Notes: generated by a model from the sequence alone, not told the origin. A DNA stretch of 64,000 nt from an uncultured Prevotellaceae bacterium (GCA_947302275.1 CAMYUW010000009.1:1-64000), one strand, 5' to 3'. Positions 36,893-45,564 are shown, numbered from the stretch's first letter. Numbers and translations: made by a program.

Positions 36893-37461
36893 TTTATGTG
36901 GATGACCATATCATGGACTTTGACCTGCAGCAGGCCCTCAATGAGGTAAGTCCTCAGCGGCGGGAATATGCCCTGCGCTACCGCCATGAGCACGATCAGC
37001 GCCTCTGTGTTGCAGCTTTTCGGCTCCTGCATCGTGCCCTGCTGCATGAATACGGCATCCACGAGCCTCCATTGTTTACTATCGACACCAAAGGCAAGCC
37101 TCATTTACAGGAATACCCTCACATCCACTTCAGCCTGAGCCATTGCCGCGAAGCGGTGGCCTGTGCGGTAAGCGATGAGCCTGTGGGCATCGACATAGAG
37201 TCGCTCGACATCATCGACGAGCGTGTCGCGACCACTGTGATGAGCGAGAGTGAGCAACAGCAGATCGCTTCAGCGGGACACACAGACGTTGCTTTCTACC
37301 GCTTGTGGACGATGAAGGAAAGCCTGTACAAGCTCACGGGCGACGATAACAATGGCGACATCTGTCACATGCTTGACAAGATGCCGCCAGTCGTTTTTGA
37401 GACCATGGTCTTTCCCCACAGTGTCTGCACCGTCTGCCGTTATAACACAGCTACTTCTTAA
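36889..37461 (+). CDS. 4'-phosphopantetheinyl transferase (Sfp-type)
   Basis: A 190-residue protein starting at GTG, overlapping the MATE stop in GTGA, so the two are translationally coupled. It holds the PPTase signatures: HFSLSHCREAVACAV (substrate loop), GIDIE (Asp102 and Glu104, Mg2+ ligands) and WTMKESLYKLTG (Trp140, Lys143, Glu144). It transfers phosphopantetheine from CoA to the two T domains of the NRPS encoded two genes upstream. It is somewhat short compared with Sfp, as in many compact bacterial PPTases. The 3' end overlaps the convergent dipeptidase gene by 11 bp. Confidence 0.9.
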   Translation: MIYVDDHIMDFDLQQALNEVSPQRREYALRYRHEHDQRLCVAAFRLLHRALLHEYGIHEPPLFTIDTKGKPHLQEYPHIHFSLSHCREAVACAVSDEPVGIDIESLDIIDERVATTVMSESEQQQIASAGHTDVAFYRLWTMKESLYKLTGDDNNGDICHMLDKMPPVVFETMVFPHSVCTVCRYNTATS

Positions 37462-38224
37462 GGGTTTTGACGGGGAAGTTGAAGTAAGTGTCGGGGAAAG
37501 GCTCGTTCTTTAACGTGAAGTGCCACCACTCGTTGTCCAGAGGCTTGAAACCGTGGCGCAGCATTGCTGATCGCAGCACCATGCGATTGTAGAACTGCTC
37601 GCTGGTGAAAGTGGGAACAGTCTGCTGGAAATCCAGTGTCTCGGGGTTGCCGCCACCGTAGTCGGGATGGCTCTCGATACCAAACCAGTCAAATGTTCCT
37701 CCCATATCAACCTCCTTACCGGTCTTCATATCGACAATGGTCAAATCGATTGTCGATCCGCGCGAGTGACCGCTCTTGGTAGCGACATATTCGCCGTCAA
37801 AGACCTCCTTCTTGGTCAACCGGGGATAAAAATAGGCCTTGGTGATGGTGTCACCTTGATCCAGAGCCCATCGCATGAAGTGATCCACGCCACGCTGGGG
37901 ACGGTAAGCATCATAGATCTTGATGCAATAGCCATGACGCTTGAGGTCGTCACTGGCGGCTCGCAGACTGTCGGCTGCCACACGTGTCATCAGCGCCACG
38001 GGCTCCTCGTATCCGTCGATGCGAGCACCCACAAAGTTATAGGTGCTGAAATAGCGGATTTCGAGAATCGCGTCGGGCACCACATCGGTGATGTTCACAA
38101 ACTGGCTCGAATCCATCGTCGGATCGACCACCCGAGCCACATCGCGGGCGTTCTTGCAGCCCGTTAACATGCCGCCCAGAAGAACCAGGGCAAGCATCAT
38201 CATCTGCTGATATTTCTTCATCAC
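37451..38224 (-). CDS. D-alanyl-D-alanine dipeptidase-like lipoprotein (M15D, VanX-like)
   Basis: A 257-residue lipoprotein (MLTGC, Cys23). The zinc peptidase motifs are intact: SGHSRGSTIDLT (SxHxxGxAxD type) and NEWWHF (ExxH type), with YDAYRPQRGV upstream as in VanX. It should cleave D-Ala-D-Ala in the periplasm, recycling cell-wall peptide or trimming small D,D-peptides. The signal and lipobox argue against the cytoplasmic resistance role of VanX itself. It converges on the NRPS operon with 3' ends overlapping by 11 bp and has its own promoter, so a functional link is not required. Confidence 0.85.
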   Translation of the reverse strand: MMKKYQQMMMLALVLLGGMLTGCKNARDVARVVDPTMDSSQFVNITDVVPDAILEIRYFSTYNFVGARIDGYEEPVALMTRVAADSLRAASDDLKRHGYCIKIYDAYRPQRGVDHFMRWALDQGDTITKAYFYPRLTKKEVFDGEYVATKSGHSRGSTIDLTIVDMKTGKEVDMGGTFDWFGIESHPDYGGGNPETLDFQQTVPTFTSEQFYNRMVLRSAMLRHGFKPLDNEWWHFTLKNEPFPDTYFNFPVKTLKK

Positions 38225-38249
38225 ATCTATCTTTATTAATATTACCCTG

Positions 38250-38257
38250 CAAATGTA
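38250..38257 (-). promoter_or_regulatory. Predicted -7 promoter box of the VanX-like gene
   Basis: The minus strand reads TACATTTG, an exact TAnnTTTG match, 26 bp upstream of the start codon. Confidence 0.5.
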
Positions 38258-38609
38258 CTGAATTAGTCTGAAATGGCCAAAAGGAGGTGTTAGGTGTTAA
38301 GTGGTATCCGCTTTCTTTTTCAGACAACATAGACAACCTCTTTGACTAATGGGGACAACAATTTTATTTGTCATTGTTGTTAGAACCGTTGCCTGTGTTG
38401 TCCGAGTTACAGTCTACAAATGTGTCAAAAGGCAATGTGGCGTTTTTAGCTATACTTCTATAATTTATTGATTAACAATAGATAAACTATAGGATATAAA
38501 ATGAAACAGGTGGAGCGGGATTGTTAATGAATCTTAACTGCCTTTCAGTAATCTCGAATGCAAAGGTACAAAAAACAAGAAAAGAACACAGTGTTAAAAT
38601 GGTTTTTAT

Positions 38610-38617
38610 TATCTTTG
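38610..38617 (+). promoter_or_regulatory. Predicted -7 promoter box of the type IIG restriction-modification gene
   Basis: TATCTTTG, exact TAnnTTTG match, 24 bp before the start codon. Confidence 0.5.
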
Positions 38618-38641
38618 TGAATCCGTAAAAACGATCGCACC

Positions 38642-41416
38642 ATGAACAAGAGCGAGAAACAGATTGCCCAAGCAGCCCAGCGCTTTGCCGAACGCTGGGA
38701 GGGCAAGGGCTATGAGAAAGGCGAAAGTCAGCTGTTCTGGATAGAACTGCTGACCGAGGTGTTCGGTATTGAAGAGCCCTCAAATGTAATTTCCTTTGAA
38801 GATAAGGTGCATATTGACAAGACCTCGTTTATCGATGGTTACATTGAATGCACACACACCATGATTGAGCAGAAATCAATTGACAAGAGCTTGCTATCAT
38901 TTATACCACAGAGCGATGGTAAGAAGTTAACTCCATTCCAGCAGGCTCAACGCTATAGTGCTGGTTTACCCTACAGCAAGCGCCCTCGCTGGATTGTAAC
39001 TTGTAATTTTGCTGAATTCTTAGTATATGATATGGAAAGGCCTAGCGCCAAGCCCGAGAAGATTTTATTGAAGGACCTTGCTAAGGAATACTATCGGCTG
39101 CAGTTTCTTGTTGAATCAGGAGCGAATCACCTTGACAAAGAGATGCAAGTTTCCATCCAGGCCGGTGATATAGTGGCTATTCTTTATGATGCACTGAAGA
39201 AACAATATAACGACAATTCTCAAGAAGCATTTAGGTGGTTAAACATCTTATGTGTCCGCCTTGTATTCTGCCTTTATGCTGAAGATGCAGGTATTTTTCG
39301 CCATAACCAATTTCATGATTACATTGCTCACTATGATGCCATCGACATTCGAGGGGCATTATTAAGACTATTTGAAGTCCTTAATACACCAGAGGATAAG
39401 CGTAGCCGATATCTGATGGATGACTTAAAAGCCTTTCCATACACTAATGGAGGGTTATTCGACGAAGTCATTGAGATCCCTCAATTTACCTCAGAATTAA
39501 AGGAAACCTTATTGAATAATGCTTCACTTGATTTTGACTGGAGCGAGATTTCACCTACCATCTTCGGAGCCGTGTTTGAGAGTACTTTAAATCCCGATAC
39601 GCGCCGCAGTGGCGGTATGCACTATACCAGCATTGAAAATATCCACAAGGTCATTGATCCTCTTTTCCTTGACGATCTGCTTCACGAACTGGACGACATT
39701 TTGACTGAACCGATTATTAACAAGCGACAGAAGATGCTTATTAATTATCAAGATAAGTTATCGTCGTTAACTTTTCTGGACCCCGCTTGTGGAAGTGGCA
39801 ATTTCTTGACTGAGACATACTTATCGTTACGCCGACTCGAAAACAGGGCCATTCGTGGTCGCTACGATATTGAGCCATATTTTATCGGTGGAGATAATTT
39901 TATCAATCCCATCAAGGTGAACATCCATCAGTTCTATGGTATAGAGATTAACGACTTTGCTGTTGCTGTCGCCACTACAGCACTCTGGATCAGCGAATCA
40001 CAAATGCTAACCGAGACCGAGAAAATTATTCATCACGAAATCGACTTCCTGCCCCTCAAGACTTACCCCAATATCACCGAGGGCAATGCCTTGCGAATAA
40101 ACTGGGAAACTATTGTCCCCAAAGATAAACTCAACTACATCATAGGTAACCCTCCATTCAAGGGTAATTCACTACAAAATAAAGAGCAAAAGCAAGATAT
40201 CTTAAACGTGTTTGTGGACGCAAAAGGCAAGTCCTTAAAAAAATCAGGAATTATCGATTATGTAGCTGGCTGGTTCTATAAAACAGCTCAGCTAATGCAT
40301 GGGACAACAATAAAATCCGCTCTTGTATCGACTAATAGTATTACACAAGGAGAACAGGTCGCAGCTATTTGGAAACCATTAAAGGATCTGTTCAAAATAA
40401 AAATAGACTTTGCATATCGTACATTCCGCTGGGACAGCGAGGCCAAAATCAAAGCTCAAGTACATTGTGTCATTATTGGCTTCAGTTTTAAAGGTAATAA
40501 AAACAAAATAATAATTGACAATGAAGAATTAATCCGTGCTGATAACATCAATGGCTATCTACTTGATGCGCCTGATTTTTATGTAACAAGCATCCTTGAA
40601 CCTCTCTGTAAAGTACCAACAATGTTGAATGGTGGGAAAGCAACTGTCGGCGGGCACCTTATTCTCTCTGAAGATGAAAAGAACAATATTATTCAAGCCA
40701 ACCCATTATCTGAACAACTCATTCGACCTTATATGATGGGGAATGACTTTATTCAGAGAAAACCTCGTTATTGCCTTTGGTTGGTAAATGCTGCACCGAA
40801 CATTATTAGGCAATGCCCAGAAGTTATGGAAAGAATTGAAAAGGTTCGCACTTTCAGGTTGAAAAGTCCTAAAGCCACAACAAGGAAAAAAGCTGAAACC
40901 CCTATGCTATTTGAAGAAGTGAGGGAATGCACAACTGATTATATTGCAATACCCAAAGTTTCGTCTGAAAATAGAAAGTACATTCCGATAGATTATCTTT
41001 CAAAAGATATCATCCCAGGTGATAAACTATTCATGGTTCCAGCGGCATCAAAGTACTATTTTGGAGTGCTAACATCTAGTGTTCACATGGCATGGATGAA
41101 GGTTGTTTGTGGACGTCTAAAGAGTGATTTTAGTTATTCCAACACGATCGTTTACAACAATTTCCCATGGCCAATAGTGACTGAAAGGCAGCGAGAAAAG
41201 ATTGAGCAGACTGCACAAGCCATCCTCGACGCACGTGCCTTGTATCCCAACAGCAGTTTGGCCGACCTGTACGATCCCATAACGATGCCCACCGAACTAC
41301 TGAAAGCACATCGCGATAACGACCGCGCCGTCATGGCCGCCTACGGCTTGCCCCCTACTCTTCACGAGAACGAGGTAATAGCACGGTTATTCACACTCTA
41401 CACCAATCTTATTTAA
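38642..41416 (+). CDS. MmeI-like type IIG restriction-modification enzyme (fused nuclease and adenine methyltransferase)
   Basis: A 924-residue single-chain enzyme. The N-terminal nuclease domain has a PD-(D/E)XK-type set (Asp65, then Glu76-Gln-Lys78 in MIEQK). A helical connector follows. The gamma-type N6-adenine methyltransferase has motif I LDPACGSGNFL (near residue 380) and motif IV NPPF (near 503). The C-terminal third, with FIQRKPRYCLW and FPWP, is the target-recognition part and tail. This order is that of MmeI/type IIL enzymes, which methylate one strand and cut at a fixed distance. The 5' part matches local codon use, while the recognition region from about 40150 is markedly more AT-rich, consistent with recombination of specificity regions. 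No separate methylase or specificity gene is nearby. Confidence 0.85.
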   Translation: MNKSEKQIAQAAQRFAERWEGKGYEKGESQLFWIELLTEVFGIEEPSNVISFEDKVHIDKTSFIDGYIECTHTMIEQKSIDKSLLSFIPQSDGKKLTPFQQAQRYSAGLPYSKRPRWIVTCNFAEFLVYDMERPSAKPEKILLKDLAKEYYRLQFLVESGANHLDKEMQVSIQAGDIVAILYDALKKQYNDNSQEAFRWLNILCVRLVFCLYAEDAGIFRHNQFHDYIAHYDAIDIRGALLRLFEVLNTPEDKRSRYLMDDLKAFPYTNGGLFDEVIEIPQFTSELKETLLNNASLDFDWSEISPTIFGAVFESTLNPDTRRSGGMHYTSIENIHKVIDPLFLDDLLHELDDILTEPIINKRQKMLINYQDKLSSLTFLDPACGSGNFLTETYLSLRRLENRAIRGRYDIEPYFIGGDNFINPIKVNIHQFYGIEINDFAVAVATTALWISESQMLTETEKIIHHEIDFLPLKTYPNITEGNALRINWETIVPKDKLNYIIGNPPFKGNSLQNKEQKQDILNVFVDAKGKSLKKSGIIDYVAGWFYKTAQLMHGTTIKSALVSTNSITQGEQVAAIWKPLKDLFKIKIDFAYRTFRWDSEAKIKAQVHCVIIGFSFKGNKNKIIIDNEELIRADNINGYLLDAPDFYVTSILEPLCKVPTMLNGGKATVGGHLILSEDEKNNIIQANPLSEQLIRPYMMGNDFIQRKPRYCLWLVNAAPNIIRQCPEVMERIEKVRTFRLKSPKATTRKKAETPMLFEEVRECTTDYIAIPKVSSENRKYIPIDYLSKDIIPGDKLFMVPAASKYYFGVLTSSVHMAWMKVVCGRLKSDFSYSNTIVYNNFPWPIVTERQREKIEQTAQAILDARALYPNSSLADLYDPITMPTELLKAHRDNDRAVMAAYGLPPTLHENEVIARLFTLYTNLI

Positions 41417-41489
41417 GCTATATATAACTAAATGCTTTATTTTTTTTATTTTCTTATTATTAAATGACGTTAGATTGAAAAATTGGTAT

Positions 41490-41497
41490 TATATTTG
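41490..41497 (+). promoter_or_regulatory. Predicted promoter of the small two-gene unit
   Basis: TATATTTG matches TAnnTTTG, with ATTG about 16 bp upstream (41474-41477) as a possible -33 element. It lies 40 bp before the ATG at 41537. Confidence 0.55.
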
Positions 41498-41536
41498 CAG
41501 ATTATGTTATAAAACATAAAACAATTGTCATTCAAA

Positions 41537-41803
41537 ATGAAACAAATAATTAAATACAAAACCAAAAAAGGAAAGTTTACTTCTTCTGCTCACAATGTAG
41601 TAGCCGAATCGCCCTCTTATGTGACTAAACAAAGTCTATCAGATGGTATAGCTATTGCTAAAGGCCATTTATTAGTTGAGTATAATTTGAGGGGGGGGCA
41701 TAAAGCTACTGCAAGATTTTCCACAGCAAGACTCATTGATATCGCAGGTGAAGCGATATCAAGAATTCCCATTGTTAAACCAAGCCAAAGAACATTCGAA
41801 TAA
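41537..41803 (+). CDS. Small protein of unknown function
   Basis: The track begins at a TTG at 41525; the ATG at 41537 is preferred and gives 88 residues. It is basic at the N-terminus (MKQIIKYKTKKGKFTSS), with no signal peptide or membrane segment and a mid-region HLLVEYNLRGGHKATARFST that looks like a small beta fold. It lies 2 bp upstream of a membrane-protein gene with which it shares a promoter. AT-rich like the next gene. I do not recognise the family. Confidence 0.6.
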   Translation: MKQIIKYKTKKGKFTSSAHNVVAESPSYVTKQSLSDGIAIAKGHLLVEYNLRGGHKATARFSTARLIDIAGEAISRIPIVKPSQRTFE

Positions 41804-41805
41804 GT

Positions 41806-42384
41806 ATGCCTAATGATTATAATGAAATATATGATAAGCTTGTACAATCAGATAAAGATGCAGTAGGTTTGCTAGCCTATGGCATCTATAAACGTGAAAA
41901 ACGCAACCATATTATTCAGCACAAGAAGGAGAATAATAATATTCCACCAACAGATGCAGAAATGAGAGAGTTTAAGACTTTTGCATTGGCTAGTTTAGAA
42001 CGTTATAAGAAAGAAGGAAAAGGGGTCTTTCTTGAATGTGTTGGAGCCGCAGTCAAAGAAGAATTAGAAAGAAGTCAAGAATACAAAGAAGCATTTAAAA
42101 GTATAGCCACAACAGCCAACTCCAAGATTAATGATATTAATGGGTCAATAAAAAAAGACATCGAAGATATAATAAAAGAACGAACATTTAGTGGATGGGC
42201 AACTTTAGGCTTGAATGTGGCCGGGACATTTCTATTTTCAATAATACTAATTATTCTTTATGTTATTCTTCTTACGTCTCAGAGAGATATTAAGCAGTTT
42301 GTGGATAGTGTAGTGCCACACCAAATAGAGTCAGTAGCGCCATCTGATTCAGTAACATATACAGAAGAAACAGTTAATAAATAG
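41806..42384 (+). CDS. Tail-anchored-like membrane protein of unknown function
   Basis: A 192-residue protein. The N-terminal soluble part is charged and helical (LLAYGIYKREKRNHI, then REFKTFALASLERYKKEGKGVFLECV), followed by a helical stretch and one strong transmembrane segment near residues 141-165 (ATLGLNVAGTFLFSIILIILYVILL), with a short tail outside. It follows the 88-residue gene by 2 bp. The layout of a cytoplasmic domain anchored by one C-terminal helix recalls membrane effectors in defence systems, but no known effector domain was recognised. Function unknown. Confidence 0.65.
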   Translation: MPNDYNEIYDKLVQSDKDAVGLLAYGIYKREKRNHIIQHKKENNNIPPTDAEMREFKTFALASLERYKKEGKGVFLECVGAAVKEELERSQEYKEAFKSIATTANSKINDINGSIKKDIEDIIKERTFSGWATLGLNVAGTFLFSIILIILYVILLTSQRDIKQFVDSVVPHQIESVAPSDSVTYTEETVNK

Positions 42385-42471
42385 AGTGTTATTATATGGG
42401 AAAGAGATGTTCTTTATTAATGTAGACACATAGAATCATTATAGACTGAGGAGAATTGAGCAGATCGTTAT

Positions 42472-42479
42472 TATATTTG
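42472..42479 (+). promoter_or_regulatory. Orphan promoter-like box
   Basis: TATATTTG with TTG about 14 bp upstream, very like the promoter at 41490. No plus-strand gene follows; it faces the 3' end of the HNH-like gene 60 bp away. It could drive an antisense or small RNA, or be a relic. Confidence 0.3.
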
Positions 42480-42538
42480 CTTTTTGGATGCTAAAATATA
42501 AATGGGTCTTGAATATTAATTACCTTGAACTCAATGGC

Positions 42539-44485
42539 TTAATTGAGATAGCATTTCCTGTGTATTGCATTATCCTTTACCGTGATATATTTACGGCCAT
42601 CGGCAGAAGGGACTAGATAAACTGCATGTTCTAAGATACAATCTCTATCTTTCATCTTGTCTAGGCTACATTTCTCGAATTGAGTACCCTTCCTTCGCAT
42701 CGATAATTGACACTCTGCTGCCGCAAGTGCAAAATCAAACAAATAATTACGCAGTTCAACATGGAATGCAAATGTTATTGTCGCCTGTTCATCATATTCT
42801 ACATTAATGTATTTTTCAAACGAATTGATATCGAAGATAACATTAAAAGAAAATGAGAAGAATGGAATTCTATATGTCGTATCGTACGCTGTTGCTTGCA
42901 TTTGGACACTCACCGTTCTTAAAACTTTATCTATAGTAAAAACAGGAAAAAGAGTTTCTTGGGTAATGTCTCTCAAATCTGCCTCTGTAACTTTACCATC
43001 ATATAACACCTCAAAAGTGCTTTTTGCCACTCGATTGAGGGTTATCCCATAGGTGACAAAAGCCGGCATTCTGATATCCGAATTCTCCTTTTCGTGTCTA
43101 ATTGTTTCAAGAAAAACCGGGTGATTATTTGGCAGGATTTTAACATTAGGTGATGATGGGTCGATTTCCCAATTCACCCATGGTGTAGATAGATGACGAT
43201 TAGATGTACCTTGCTTAACCCAATGATGTATTCCTATTAAATCTCCCATGAGTTGCCAATGAGATTTCAAATCGTCATCATACTTATACTTGCCCGCATC
43301 AACATCAGTCAAAGGGACAGAAAACATATAAGCAATATCGTAAATCCACAAAACTGCGGTGCAATAAGGAGAATTCTTCAATATCCCACGATTATTAACC
43401 ATGATATCTAATACAGGTTGCTTGAAAGGCACTTCGTCATCGGTAAAGACTGAGCACAAAGCCGATGGGAGTGAATCTACAAACCAATCGCCATTAGATT
43501 TAATCCATTTTATCGTATTCTCAAAATGAGGCAGTTCTTTTGCTGGAATCAAATCAATGACCATTTTACAGAGCGCTTTATATAGTCCCTCATCGGTGAT
43601 TGGGTTTCCCATTTCCAGATGGTAAAAGAATGGTTTTGTTTTATCCACTCCTGCTGGCAATTCTTCCTCCATTATGTACAATACAGGCGAACCGTCTAAA
43701 TCAGCTTTGATAATAAACTGCTTGCCCAATACTGTAGGAGTCCTGGTAGTTTCTTTCCTTGGGATATGATACATGGCCCTTCTAAAATCCATTAACCTCC
43801 TAAAAAGATCTTCAATAGGTGCTAAATTATGGTTACATGCGTCACACTCGTCAAAACAAAATAAGAGCTTATTGCCTAATGCCTCCTGTATAGCGTGTGC
43901 CTTTTGGTTGAAGGTCACATCGGGCCTACTCTTTCCACAGAAACGGCATACCCGATTATCCTCATTTTCGTTACCTACCCACGACTCTATTCCATCATAA
44001 CCATAAGAATGAAATTCAAATAAGATATTTAGTTTTGAGTAGTGTTCAAACGCTTTGTTATGAATCATCGGAAATGGAACATAGCCCTCTTTCATCACTT
44101 TGATGCAATCAATGGCTGTTCTGCGCTCAACAACCGACGCTTTCATTTCATTAAAATAATAGAAATGATCATTGTCTTGTAACTTATCAACAAAACCCTT
44201 TAGTTTACGTATCCTGTGCCTTGTAAAGTCATCATACTTATGTGTCAATTCCTCAATTGCACTACGTGTCTGGGGACACACTTCAATAAAAGCCCAGGCC
44301 GAATTCATGTGTTTTATTTTGCAACGACGCATGAAAGTATGCTCTATCTCAGTGGTCATGATGCCGTCGTTATCGTTGTAACTGAGCCTCTGTGTGTCAT
44401 TTACCGAATACAGTAATATAATTATACTTGACATGACATCAATAATGGAGTTTTTGAAATCTATAAATGTAGTATTCCTTGTCAA
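42539..44485 (-). CDS. HNH-endonuclease-like protein
   Basis: A 648-residue AT-rich protein. Residues about 180-217 form a zinc-knuckle HNH-like core: CRFCGK (Cys180, Cys183), then KAHAIQEALGN (His197) and DECDACNHN (Cys214, Cys217). This matches the HNH type with HAIPEALGN and CDxCN blocks found in many mobile or defence-linked nucleases. The remaining 430 residues are unrecognised. The start is uncertain; Met43 (MTTEIEHTFM) is an alternative. It lies convergent to the small two-gene unit and close to the type IIG enzyme, in a low-GC segment. A DNA-cutting defence role is plausible by context only. Confidence 0.65.
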   Translation of the reverse strand: MTRNTTFIDFKNSIIDVMSSIIILLYSVNDTQRLSYNDNDGIMTTEIEHTFMRRCKIKHMNSAWAFIEVCPQTRSAIEELTHKYDDFTRHRIRKLKGFVDKLQDNDHFYYFNEMKASVVERRTAIDCIKVMKEGYVPFPMIHNKAFEHYSKLNILFEFHSYGYDGIESWVGNENEDNRVCRFCGKSRPDVTFNQKAHAIQEALGNKLLFCFDECDACNHNLAPIEDLFRRLMDFRRAMYHIPRKETTRTPTVLGKQFIIKADLDGSPVLYIMEEELPAGVDKTKPFFYHLEMGNPITDEGLYKALCKMVIDLIPAKELPHFENTIKWIKSNGDWFVDSLPSALCSVFTDDEVPFKQPVLDIMVNNRGILKNSPYCTAVLWIYDIAYMFSVPLTDVDAGKYKYDDDLKSHWQLMGDLIGIHHWVKQGTSNRHLSTPWVNWEIDPSSPNVKILPNNHPVFLETIRHEKENSDIRMPAFVTYGITLNRVAKSTFEVLYDGKVTEADLRDITQETLFPVFTIDKVLRTVSVQMQATAYDTTYRIPFFSFSFNVIFDINSFEKYINVEYDEQATITFAFHVELRNYLFDFALAAAECQLSMRRKGTQFEKCSLDKMKDRDCILEHAVYLVPSADGRKYITVKDNAIHRKCYLN

Positions 44486-44623
44486 TAAGGGTTGAAACGG
44501 GGTTTCATCGATTAAGTTATTCCAGTTATGGGAGTTGTTTTTATTTTGCTACAGGTTGGATAGCATTGTCTTTATTATATTTATTTCTTCCTTATTTGAG
44601 GTGGCACAGCGAGAGCGGTGTGG

Positions 44624-44809
44624 CTACAGGTCATCGGTGGATTTGTGCTTGGTTTTGCGGGTGTAGGTTTTCTTGGAGCGGTGGATGCGGTTTGTCGAAT
44701 GGAATCCGGGGCCGAGCACTTCCTGTTGGCCTTCACGGTTACCTCGACGCATGGCCTTGATGACATCATCCAGGCGCGATTTCTCCTTTTTATTCTTCTT
44801 CATACACAC
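44624..44809 (-). CDS. Short basic protein, unknown
   Basis: An ORF of 61 codons (or 59 from the second Met) encoding a very basic, hydrophilic peptide (KKNKKEKSRLDDVIKAMRRGNREGQQE...). The composition and ordered DDVIKAMRRGNRE helix suggest a real small protein rather than a shadow, but it has no recognised domain. It lies 35 bp downstream of the macrodomain-like gene on the same strand and could be co-transcribed with it. Confidence 0.45.
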   Translation of the reverse strand: MCMKKNKKEKSRLDDVIKAMRRGNREGQQEVLGPGFHSTNRIHRSKKTYTRKTKHKSTDDL

Positions 44810-44844
44810 ATCCCTTTTTTCTAATCTCTAATCTCTCCCCTCTT

Positions 44845-45237
44845 TTATCTGTTTATCACCCTCACGAAGTCCTCGGGCAGGATGATGTTCTCGTCGTCGA
44901 TGGCATCGGCAAACAGTGGGGCGATCTGCTCGATGGTGAAGCCTGCAATGCCGCAACCGATGGGTGTAACAAGGAACTTCAGGTCGTGGTGCTCACGTGC
45001 AAAGGCGATGAACTCGTCCACATAGGGCTTGATGACGTCAACGCCGCCATGCATCGTGGGGATGGCATAACTCTGCCCTTGCAGGCCCACACCCTGACCC
45101 CACACGGCGCCAAAGCACTCGAGCGCGACACGCGCAGCGCCGCCAGCATGAAATCCGCCCAAATTACTGCCAAACACAAATACCTCGTTCTCGCTCAACC
45201 GGTTAATCCACTCGGGTGTAAAATCTCTGTTATACAT
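44845..45237 (-). CDS. Macrodomain-like (A1S_2505-type) protein
   Basis: A 130-residue protein with the early block ENEVFVFGSNLGGFHAGGAA, then YAIPTMHG and FLVTPIGCGIAGF. These are the phosphate- and ribose-binding loops of short macro-like proteins often annotated as phage protein A1S_2505 or Appr-1''-p processing related. It may bind or hydrolyse ADP-ribose derivatives. An ADP-ribosyltransferase-like gene (DUF3990) is also in this window, though 35 kb away. No signal peptide. Family likely, activity unproven. Confidence 0.72.
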   Translation of the reverse strand: MYNRDFTPEWINRLSENEVFVFGSNLGGFHAGGAARVALECFGAVWGQGVGLQGQSYAIPTMHGGVDVIKPYVDEFIAFAREHHDLKFLVTPIGCGIAGFTIEQIAPLFADAIDDENIILPEDFVRVINR

Positions 45238-45342
45238 AACTTTTAATAACTTTTAATTTAGTAGTCCTGCAACAACCATGCCAACCAGACCAAAAAACAA
45301 GGAAAATCACGGAAAAAACAAAGCATCATCACATGGCGACCA

Positions 45343-45564
45343 GTAACTATTCAGCGAATGTAACCCCTCGCAAAGCCGCTAAGGCACTAAGATTAATAAT
45401 TAATTAAATGGATTATGCCAGATGTCAAGCTTATTCAAACAATGAACAATTATCATCAAATCAATCACATATTTTTATATACAGCAAACGAATATAAAAC
45501 AAATACTTTGCGTCTTTGCGCCTTAGCGTGAGGCATAACAGAAGGCGTTTGGCTGAATAGTTAC
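45343..45564. repeat. Imperfect palindromic element upstream of the five-module dockerin gene
   Basis: The ends GTAACTATTCAGC (45343-45355) and GCTGAATAGTTAC (45552-45564) are perfect 13-bp inverted repeats. Inside them, CCTCGCAAAGCCGCTAAGGC faces GCGCCTTAGCGTGAGG, and the centre is AT-rich. No ORF. It resembles a MITE or REP-type element. Confidence 0.6.

Larger units (their letters stand above)
38225..38641. other. Intergenic region between the VanX-like and restriction-modification genes
   Basis: This 417-bp divergent gap holds both promoters and a small hairpin (ACAACAAT / ATTGTTGT, 38355-38380) in a stretch with several GACAAC/GTTGTC words. No ORF here looks real. Confidence 0.4.

Noticed and set aside
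37451-38224. Vancomycin resistance vanX
   Set aside because: The protein is a secreted lipoprotein with no vanH/vanA-type neighbours; a cell-wall peptide role is more likely.
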